The notes under the pieces are model-generated. The model made no database searches and was not told the origin of the DNA. It was given only the letters and a program-made list of their open reading frames with translations. 64,000 nucleotides of DNA from assembly GCA_021292105.1 (NCBI GenBank), contig CM037871.1, forward strand, positions 20,952,057 to 21,016,056, read 5' to 3'. The stretch is from Anadara kagoshimensis (lineage: Eukaryota; Mollusca; Bivalvia; Arcoida; Arcidae). Positions 56,001 through 64,000 of this stretch are shown here, piece by piece; the stretch's first letter is position 1, and the number at the start of each line of letters is the position of its first letter. The position numbers were made by a program, and so were the translations under genes.

Positions 56001-59000
56001 GGTGAGCGATATAGGCCCTATTTGGCCTCTTTTTTGGTAACTTAATCTATTCTGAAATTTATTTATTAGCCATAGTTCTGAGATCTTACAAAAAAGTTTG
56101 GGTTGGTTTTTTTTTCCATTTTACATAAAACATTATTGTTTTTGTATTTATAGAAGACATTATTATGACCGTGAAAACCCAGAATCACCAAAACGTCTCA
56201 AGAAAACACATGAAAGTTACAAAAAGTATGACGGATACAATGTACCGGTAGTATCAAAGTTACGAAAACTTCCAAATCTTTATCGGGGTGAAAATGGACC
56301 TAATAGCAGGGTAAGTGTAACACATTGAAGCAAATCAGCTAGGGCTTAAAGTTGGCACTAAAATTGTCACACATGCCAATTAAGAGTCTGATATTGTGAA
56401 CCTTTTTGGTTTATAAGTTGCCAATTGACATCCAGAAATTTCTGCCTTCAAAATCCGAATTAGACCCTTTTCTAGTTCAAGCTTTTATTGCACTACTGTT
56501 TTATACCATTTCAAATTGTGCCTTGAAATCCAACAAACAAACAAGGTTTACAAACTAGAAATAAAAACAAAAAACAACAGTTTTTTATTAACTTTTCTTT
56601 ATTGTTTATTTTAGGCTACTAAAAGTTTTCATTGGCTTCTAGTGCTATTATTATATATCGTCATCGCGAATATCGTCGCCAAGGATTTGCCGATGGCGAT
56701 ATCGTGGAACAAAGCTTACATTATGATATCAGAGAACCCCAATTACTTACAAATAAATTCTTTGAATCATTGCATCACTTGTGTAGTGATCATGATTAAG
56801 CAGATTATTATTGTGGTTTTGTTGTGAACCACAAACAAATCACTGCTGACAGCTGACGTAATAAATATACAATGTATCAAAGCATACCATTTTCAATGTA
56901 TATATTAGCTAACTGCAATTTCATATTGGGCATATTCATCTGGAAACATCGCGATATTATCGTAATGACATCGTCAAAAGTTCAGCGATATTGCGATGTC
57001 TTTTTGTCTCATGATTACAGCTCTATTGGCTTCTGAGAAATGTTGATAAGGACTGAATGTGGATCCTTTATTTAAACAAAAAGACACTTTGAGCCTTTCA
57101 TATGATACCCTATACAAACTTGAATGAAGCTTTTATCATAATAAAGACAATAACATGCTAAATTCTCATTTGAGCTCTTTTCTTCATCACATCAGTCACT
57201 CAGTTGGTAGAGTGCTTGCTATGCATGTGGGTGGTTGGGGTTTGAACCCTTTGCTGGGTCTAATCATGACTTGAAAAAAGGTAGCAACTACTCTTTTGCC
57301 AAGCACTTTACAAAGACCTTAAAAACCATAAGCCTTTGTTATTGTAGGTGTGTCACACTAAGGAACCCTCCTCGCACATTGCCCTTAAGCATACTTCACC
57401 TATAGCTGGTGACATCCTGATATAAATGTGAAATATTCTTGACTTGGACATAAAAAACATTTATTCCATAAATCAGTCAATTCTATGCTTGAATCATATG
57501 TTTGCATTCTATTTTGTTTATGTCAGAAAGTTTGTCAGTTACTTTTGTTTCCATTGACACTGGACAGGGACATGTATGATTAGTTCCATCCATCTATATG
57601 TTATCTCATGACTAGTTCCATCCATCTATATGTTATCTCACAGCTGTTACTATCCATTGACACTGACCAGGGACATGTTTGACAGAAACGATGGGAATCG
57701 CAGCTGGCCAAGAAAATAGTAATCGATAATGTAACAAATGCATGGGAAAGAAGTTGAGTTGAGTAATGGTGTTTAACAGCCCAGTCAAGAATATTTCACT
57801 TATATCGAGATGTCACCAGCTATAGGCAAAGGTGCAGAAATTTTGCCTGTGCATTGGGCTGATGGCATTATACAGCAGGGTTCTTTAGCATGCCAAGCCA
57901 ACCATAACACGGGACTTGACTGAAACACTGACTGCAGACTTGATAAACTTAAACATGACCGGCATATCACTACTATGTGTGACTAATGCAATATGGACTG
58001 CAGACTTGATAAACTTAAACATGACTGGCACATCACTACTATGTGTGACTAATGCAATACTGACTTATATTGAGGGGTTAGGGTAACAGAGTATATTGAG
58101 GGGTTAGGGTGACAGAGTATATTGAGGGGTTAGGGTGACGGAGTATATTGAGGGGTTAGGGTGACAAGAGTATATTGAGGGGTTAGGAGGTGAGAATATA
58201 TTGAGGGGATAGGGTGACAGAGTATATTGACGGGCTAGGGTGACAAGAGTATATTGAGGGGTTAGGGTGAGAGAATATATTGAGGGGATAGGGTGACAGA
58301 GTATATTGACGGGCTAGGGTAACAAGAGTATATTGAGGGGTTAGGGTGACAAGAGTATATTGAGGGGTTAGGATGACAGAGTATATTGAGGGTCAGGGTG
58401 ACAGAGTATATTAAGGGGTTAAGGTGACAGAGTATATTGAGGGGTTAGGGTGACAGTATAGGTGACAAGAGTATATTGAGGGGTCAGGATGACAGAGTAT
58501 ATTGAGGGTTAAGGTGACAAGAGTATATTGAGGGGTCAGGGTGACAGTATATTGAGGGGTCAGGGTGACAAGAGCATATTGAGGGGTCAGGGTGACAGAG
58601 TATATTGAGGGGTCTGGGTGACAGAGTATATTGAGGGGTTAGGGTGACAGAGTATATTGAGGGGTTAGGGTGACAGAGTATATTGAGGGGTTAGGATGAC
58701 AGAGTATACTGAGGTTGGTTGGTTGAATGTTGCTTAACGTCGCATCAGCAATTTTTCAGCTATTCGCGACGAGAACTATTTAATTAATCTCTATGGATTA
58801 ATCTATGAACAATTTTTGTGTATGCATGTGAAGTGCGAGTGTGTTGTATGGTCTGCCTTGTACTAGCGCGCACTCAGGGCGACTTTACCGTGCTAGCTCA
58901 CAGAGACAGTACGCCGCAGACAAGCGTACCACTCCCCCAGTCCATTATACTGATACCAGGTGAATCAGTAAAGGCCAACGGTAAGGAAAATTCACCTTCC

Positions 59001-62000
59001 CACATGTGGTCCGAGCGGGACTCGAACTCACAGCGGTGAGAGACGAGTATACTGAGGGGTCAGGGTGACAGTATAATGAGGGGTCAGGATGACAAAGTAT
59101 ATTGACGGGTTAGGGTGACAGAGTATATTGAGGGATTAGGGTGACAGAGTATATTAAGGGGTTAAGGTGACAGAGTATATTGAGGGGTTAGGGTGACAGT
59201 ATATTGAGGGGTTAGGGTGACAGTATATTGAGGGCAGGGTGACAAGAGTATATTGAGGGGTCAGGATGACAGAGTATGTTGAGGGGTTAAGGTGACAGAG
59301 TATATTGAGGGGTCAGGGTGACAGTATATTGAGGGGTCAGGGTGACAGTATATTGAGGGGTCAGGGTGACAAGAGTATATTGAGGGGTCAGGGTGACAGA
59401 GTATATTGAGGGGTCTGGGTGACAGAGTATATTGAGGGATTAGGATGACAGAGTATATTGAGGGGTTAAGGTGACAGAGTATATTGAGGGGTTAGGATGA
59501 CGGAGTATATTTAGGTTTTGGGTGACAGTGTATATTGAATGGTCAGGGTTGCAGAGTATATTAAGGGGTTAGGGTTGCAGAGTATATTAAGGGGTTAGGG
59601 TGACAGAGTATATTGAGGGGTCTGGGTGACAGTATATTGAGGGGTCTGGTGACAGAGTATATTGAGGGTCAGGGTGACAGAGTTTATTGAGGTGTTAGGG
59701 TGACAGAGTATATTGAGGGATAAGAATGACAGTATATTGAGGGGTTAGGGTGACAGAGTATATTGAGGGTCAGGGTGACAGGTTTTGGGTGACAGTGTAT
59801 ATTGAAGGGTCAGGTTGCAGAGTACATTAAGGGGTTAGGGTGACAGAGTATATTGAGGGGTCAGGGTAACAGAGTATATTGAGGTTTTGGGTGACAGTGT
59901 ATATTGAAGGGTCAGGGTTGCAGAGTATACTAAGGGGTTAGGGTGACAGAGTATATTGAGGGGTTAGGGTGACAGAGTATATTGAGGGGCTATGGTGACA
60001 GAGTATATTGAGGGGCTAGGGTGACAGAGTATGTTGAGGGGTTAAGGTGACAGAGTATATTGAGGGGTCAGGGTGACAGTATATTGAGGGGTCAGGGTGA
60101 CAGTATATTGAGGGGTCAGGGTGACAAGAGTATATTGAGGGGTCAGGGTGACAGAGTATATTGAGGGGTCTGGGTGACAGAGTATATTGAGGGATTAGGA
60201 TGACAGAGTATATTGAGGGGTTAAGGTGACAGAGTATATTGAGGGGTTAGGATGACGGAGTATATTTAGGTTTTGGGTGACAGTGTATATTGAATGGTCA
60301 GGGTTGCAGAGTATATTAAGGGGTTAGGGTTGCAGAGTATATTAAGGGGTTAGGGTGACAGAGTATATTGAGGGGTCTGGGTGACAGTATATTGAGGGGT
60401 CTGGGTGACAGAGTATATTGAGGGGTCAGGGTGACAGAGTATATTGAGGTGTTAGGGTGACAGAGTATATTGAGGGATAAGAATGACAGTATATTGAGGG
60501 GTTAGGGTGACAGAGTATATTGAGGGGTCAGGGTGACAGGTTTTGGGTGACAGTGTATATTGAAGGGTCAGGGTTGCAGAGTACATTAAGGGGTTAGGGT
60601 GACAGAGTATATTGAGGGGTCAGGGTAACAGAGTATATTGAGGTTTTGGGTGACAGTGTATATTGAAGGGTCAGGGTTGCAGAGTATACTAAGGGGTTAG
60701 GGTGACAGAGTATATTGAGGGGTTAGGGTGACAGAGTATATTGAGGGGCTATGGTGACAGAGTATATTGAGGGGCTAGGGTGACAGAGTATGTTGAGGGG
60801 TTAAGGTGACAGAGTATATTGAGGGGTCAGGATGACAGTATATTGAGGGGTCAGGGTGACAGTATATTGAGGGGTCTGGGTGACAGAGTATATTGAGGGA
60901 TTAGGGTGACAGAGTATATTGAGGGGTTAGGGTGACAGAGTATATTGAGGGGTTAGGATGACGGAGTATATTTAGGTTTTGGGTGACAGTGTATATTGAA
61001 TGGTTAGGGTGACAGAGTATATTAAGGGGTTAGGGTTGCAGAGTATATTAAGGGGTTAGGGTGACAGAGTATATTGAGGGGTCTGGGTGACAGTATATTG
61101 AGGGGTCTGGGTGACAGAGTATATTGAGGGGTCAGGGTGACAGAGTTTATTGAGGTGTTAGGGTGACAGAGTATATTGAGGGATAAGAATGACAGTATAT
61201 TGAGGGGTTAGGGTGACAGAGTATATTGAGGGGTCAGGATGACAGGTTTTGGGTGACAGTGTATATTGAAGGGTCAGGGTTGCAGAGTACATTAAGGGGT
61301 TAGGGTGACAGAGTATATTGAGGGGTCAGGGTAACAGAGTATATTGAGGTTTTGGGTGACAGTGTATATTGAAGGGTCAGGGTTGCAGAGTATACTAAGG
61401 GGTTAGGGTGACAGAGTATATTGAGGGGTTAGGGTGACAGAGTATATTGAGGGGTTAGGGTGACAGAGTATATTGAGGTGCTAGGGTGACAGAGTATATT
61501 GAGGGGCTAGGGTGACAGAGTATATTGAGGGGCTAGGGTGACAGAGTGGTCTGAAGCGTCTGGTTACAGATAGGTTTCTCTCTCACTACATAGTGTCCAA
61601 TTCCACTAATGGCAGTGGTAGTTCACTTTTTAGAAGGTCTGTGGTTTTCTGTGGGCACTCAGTTTTCCTCAGTCATCCCAGAATTGACAGCCTGGATAAA
61701 AATGAAAAAAAAAGAACAACTAGGGCGTACAGGGCTCTCGCTGGGTTATTTTTGGGGCCGATATTCTGCCCCATTCACAATTTAAAATCTTTTGGTTTTT
61801 TCACAATCACTTTGCTAATTTTCACAATTTTGTAAATTTCAGTTTTAAAACAAGTATATTTGGAGTTTTCTTTTTCGCAATTTTGGCTATTATGATGCTT
61901 TTTTCACAATTGCAAAAGCCCCGGCCCCATTTACATTAGGGTGAGAGAGAGAGCCCTGGCGTAAAACCCTATCACTCTAATATGTTTTCCATATATCCAG

Positions 62001-62052
62001 ATATTCATTGATGTCTTTAAGACTGAAGGATTTCCTTGAATTTGCACAATTT

Positions 62053-62084
<32 letters not shown>

Positions 62085-62303
62085 CTAATATTGATGTGTT
62101 GCATTCTTGTTTGTGTTTGGTGTTTTCTTTCCTCAGTTATAAGATTAATACATGTATTTTCATACCTTTGTATTTATTGTACTTGTCAGATAACACAACA
62201 GATTATAGAGTTATTCTTGCCAATCACCAGACAGAAGAAATATACAGAAAGAAGGTCATGCTGAGAGATGTCCTGTACTCCATCATACAAGGCACATTTC
62301 CAA
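53039..62303 (+). CDS. Unrecognised protein-coding gene, three visible exons, 3' end beyond the gap
   Basis: Exon 53039-53490 (transcribed exon probably from 53008 after a poly-T/AG acceptor; an in-frame TGA precedes the ATG) encodes 150 residues: a hydrophobic and aromatic N-terminus (MAVLNALLSRNRSCL, YFYNEYIVKYVLKLL), then Pro/Gln-rich sequence. It ends AAA/GTAGGT. Exon 56154-56310 joins in phase and is basic (DRENPESPKRLKKTHESYKK). A third probable exon, 62190-62303, encodes DYRVILANHQTEEIYRKKVM and RDVLYSIIQGTFP and ends in a GTAAGT donor, but it needs a phase-1 predecessor while the second exon ends in phase 0, so a small exon is missed or the donor at 56287 is used. I do not recognise the family. 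Coding is supported by open length, splice sites and phase. Confidence 0.6.
53538..53761. mobile_element. MITE with ATAGTCTG-type ends, copy 3
   Basis: The left part (CCCACAATATTTTAACAGCA, TGTTTAC) and the right part (TGTAAACACTCTGCCAAAAT, ATTGTGGAGAGACTATA) are imperfect inverses and match the element at 9216. It lies just after the first coding exon of the unrecognised gene. Confidence 0.6.
54117..55971 (+). mobile_element. Pearl-like element with 145-bp tandem core, copy 2
   Basis: Begins TTTAGCTCACCTGAGCC and ends CAGGTGAGCG, then CCCATGGGCCTCTTG, as at 9443-10652. The same 145-base unit recurs (GGTTAATTATCT at 54927, 55072, 55217, 55362, 55507, 55652), about seven copies. A partial extra tail (CAGGTGAGCGATATAGGCC) follows near 56000, suggesting an older insertion beside it. 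In an intron of the unrecognised gene. Confidence 0.8.
57185..57480 (+). mobile_element. tRNA-derived SINE, family A
   Basis: The head CAGTTGGTAGAGTGCTTGC and GGGGTTTGAACCC is followed by the family body (GCACATTGCCCTTAAG, CACCTATAGCTGGTGAC, GAAATATTCTTGAC). Confidence 0.75.
57760..57930 (-). mobile_element. SINE fragment, family A
   Basis: Body only, reversed: AAGAATATTTCACTTATATC, CACCAGCTATAGGCAAAGG and CAGCAGGGTTCTTTAGCATG. The head is missing. Confidence 0.6.
58070..61545. repeat. 26-bp minisatellite with telomere-like GGGGTTAGGG units and higher-order structure
   Basis: Units of ACAGAGTATATTGAGGGGTT then AGGGTG, with 24- and 27-base variants. About 120 units fill 3.2 kb, interrupted by a SINE (58713-59043). 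A marker variant (GATGACGGAGTATATTTAGG) recurs at about 59497, 60252 and 60958, showing that blocks of roughly 0.7-0.75 kb were duplicated as a whole. Lies in an intron of the unrecognised gene. Confidence 0.95.
58713..59043 (-). mobile_element. SINE inserted in the minisatellite
   Basis: The right end read on the minus strand gives a B-box GAGTTCGAGTCCC inside CACCGCTGTGAGTTCGAGTC. The left end has GCTTAACGTCGCATCAGC and CAGCTATTCGCGACG, a phrase resembling a known molluscan SINE tail. A middle part (CCATTATACTGATACC) is shared with 31900-32040. The minisatellite resumes directly on both sides. Confidence 0.75.
61540..61700 (+). mobile_element. SINE fragment, family B
   Basis: Contains GAAGGTCTGTGGTTTTCTGT, GGCACTCAGTTTTCC and CAGAATTGACAGCCTGG, the family B body in forward orientation. 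The hAT-like MITE at 61730 follows it. Confidence 0.55.
61730..61958. mobile_element. hAT-like MITE, CAGGGCTC ends, 5-bp target duplication, copy 2
   Basis: CAGGGCTC at the left and GAGCCCTG at the right, flanked on both sides by GCGTA (61725-61729 and 61959-61963). The interior is related to 28400-28585. Confidence 0.82.
62052..62086. repeat. GA dinucleotide microsatellite
   Basis: About 16 GA repeats with one AA interruption, about 100 bases before the third exon of the unrecognised gene. Confidence 0.9.
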
Positions 62304-62401
62304 GTAAGTCCGTACAGGGGTCCTACCATTCCTATATTTTCCTTTGTCACCCTTCAAAGAAATTTTCTCGCATAGCCATTGGTTAACTGCGGGGTACATG
62401 G

Positions 62402-63401
62402 NNNNNNNNNNNNNNNNNNNNNNNNNNNNNNNNNNNNNNNNNNNNNNNNNNNNNNNNNNNNNNNNNNNNNNNNNNNNNNNNNNNNNNNNNNNNNNNNNNN
62501 NNNNNNNNNNNNNNNNNNNNNNNNNNNNNNNNNNNNNNNNNNNNNNNNNNNNNNNNNNNNNNNNNNNNNNNNNNNNNNNNNNNNNNNNNNNNNNNNNNNN
62601 NNNNNNNNNNNNNNNNNNNNNNNNNNNNNNNNNNNNNNNNNNNNNNNNNNNNNNNNNNNNNNNNNNNNNNNNNNNNNNNNNNNNNNNNNNNNNNNNNNNN
62701 NNNNNNNNNNNNNNNNNNNNNNNNNNNNNNNNNNNNNNNNNNNNNNNNNNNNNNNNNNNNNNNNNNNNNNNNNNNNNNNNNNNNNNNNNNNNNNNNNNNN
62801 NNNNNNNNNNNNNNNNNNNNNNNNNNNNNNNNNNNNNNNNNNNNNNNNNNNNNNNNNNNNNNNNNNNNNNNNNNNNNNNNNNNNNNNNNNNNNNNNNNNN
62901 NNNNNNNNNNNNNNNNNNNNNNNNNNNNNNNNNNNNNNNNNNNNNNNNNNNNNNNNNNNNNNNNNNNNNNNNNNNNNNNNNNNNNNNNNNNNNNNNNNNN
63001 NNNNNNNNNNNNNNNNNNNNNNNNNNNNNNNNNNNNNNNNNNNNNNNNNNNNNNNNNNNNNNNNNNNNNNNNNNNNNNNNNNNNNNNNNNNNNNNNNNNN
63101 NNNNNNNNNNNNNNNNNNNNNNNNNNNNNNNNNNNNNNNNNNNNNNNNNNNNNNNNNNNNNNNNNNNNNNNNNNNNNNNNNNNNNNNNNNNNNNNNNNNN
63201 NNNNNNNNNNNNNNNNNNNNNNNNNNNNNNNNNNNNNNNNNNNNNNNNNNNNNNNNNNNNNNNNNNNNNNNNNNNNNNNNNNNNNNNNNNNNNNNNNNNN
63301 NNNNNNNNNNNNNNNNNNNNNNNNNNNNNNNNNNNNNNNNNNNNNNNNNNNNNNNNNNNNNNNNNNNNNNNNNNNNNNNNNNNNNNNNNNNNNNNNNNNN
63401 N
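62402..63401. other. Assembly gap (1000 N)
   Basis: Exactly 1000 undetermined bases, a length usually used as a placeholder of unknown size. Any reading frames drawn across it are meaningless. It probably hides further exons of the unrecognised gene. Confidence 0.99.
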
Positions 63402-63449
63402 CTTTCCAATATCATTCCAATTTGTATGATCGGATTGAAATGTACCAGT

Positions 63450-63525
63450 CTTGGTAGCTCCGTTGGTAGAGCATTTGTCCACAGTGCGGGAGATCCCGGG
63501 TTCGATACCAGGTCCACACAGCATT
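63450..63525 (+). mobile_element. tRNA-like SINE head
   Basis: GGTAGCTCCGTTGGTAGAGC (A-box-like) and GGGTTCGATACC (B box) are spaced as in a tRNA, but the ends do not pair into an acceptor stem and no proper anticodon arm is evident. More likely a SINE head than a tRNA gene. Confidence 0.6.
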
Positions 63526-64000
63526 ATCCCATTTCAATAACAAAAAAGGATATATAGAAACTCCGAATATAGGATATTTGTGGACAATCGTGCATAGGTT
63601 ATCAACATGTGTTACTATCTGCCCATCAAACAACACAAATATTTATTCCTTATAAAACTAGGTGCCAATGAAGTCTAGCATTGCAGCACTATAACCAAAA
63701 TGACAGCTTATGATGTTAAAAATCTGCTAACATCTCATTCCTGTGTATACCAAGGGTTGAAACTAACCATATTCATTAAGAATTCATTTAAATGATTCGG
63801 AAAATACATAAATTTTTATTTCAACACTAATGTCTAACGCATTAAATGCCACGAAAAAACGGTACCTTCATGATCGTTCACGATCAATGTGGCTTCAACC
63901 GGAAGAAAGACCGATTCTTGGTTATCTCGCTTTGAACGAGATTTCCCGTACTCTCAAAATAATTAAATTATGAAGTAACTTGCTATGTCCTCTTAATCTA
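63526..64000. other. Sequence after the gap with no recognised gene
   Basis: No exon or repeat family is recognised. Short palindromic text (ATGATCGTTCACGATCAATG, CTCGCTTTGAACGAGATTT) occurs near 63870-63950. Confidence 0.4.

Noticed and set aside
56615..56827. A further exon of the unrecognised gene after the TTTTAG at 56611-56614
   Set aside because: The frame stays open for about 70 codons but the sequence is simple ATCGTCATCGCG-type text and no suitable donor follows; kept only as a possibility.
58818..59039. A 73-residue frame inside the minisatellite
   Set aside because: It lies wholly within a SINE insertion whose B box is recognisable on the minus strand.
63450..63525. A tRNA gene after the gap
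   Set aside because: Box spacing is right but stems do not form; more likely a SINE head.
62283..63557. Long open frames of 360-413 residues
   Set aside because: They run through the 1000-N gap, so nearly all residues are undetermined.

Overview
This is eukaryotic nuclear DNA, AT-rich, with short exons, GT-AG introns and many repeats. The best fit is a bivalve mollusc. Three things point there: the gene set, the abundance of short repeats starting TTTAGCTCACCTG with central tandem cores (an architecture described for bivalve 'pearl' elements), and an embedded 18S rRNA fragment that reads like a molluscan one. The species cannot be named from sequence alone.

Layout. (1) Positions 647-16927, + strand: the 3' two-thirds of a TP53BP1 (53BP1) homologue. 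Fourteen exons join in phase and encode a low-complexity stretch, tandem Tudor domains, a ubiquitin-recognition (UDR) motif, a basic linker and tandem BRCT domains. The 5' part lies left of the window. (2) 16928-22030: convergent intergenic DNA holding a decayed array derived from the last 53BP1 exon, several SINEs and a 1.5-kb inverted-repeat element. (3) 22030-47107, - strand: a complete UPF1 (RENT1) gene. Its 24 coding exons join in phase to about 1115-1121 residues, with CH zinc domain, 1B, RecA1, RecA2 and an SQ-rich tail; a probable long 3' UTR follows. (4) 47108-53007: divergent intergenic DNA with candidate promoters, a hAT-like element carrying an 18S rRNA fragment, and a 2.2-kb element with 39-bp perfect terminal inverted repeats. 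(5) 53039 to at least 62303, + strand: an unrecognised gene with three visible coding exons, interrupted by pearl-like repeats, a 3.5-kb minisatellite with telomere-like units, and a 1000-base gap (62402-63401).

53BP1 acts in double-strand break repair choice and UPF1 in nonsense-mediated mRNA decay. They are tail-to-tail neighbours with no implied shared operation. UPF1 and the unknown gene are head-to-head, about 6 kb apart.

Most of the biological novelty lies in the mobile and repeated DNA: non-autonomous hAT-like families with 5- and 6-bp target duplications, a miniature LTR element, fold-back elements, and two separate cases where the end of a 53BP1 exon has been amplified in tandem. 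No prokaryotic, CRISPR or phage content is present.
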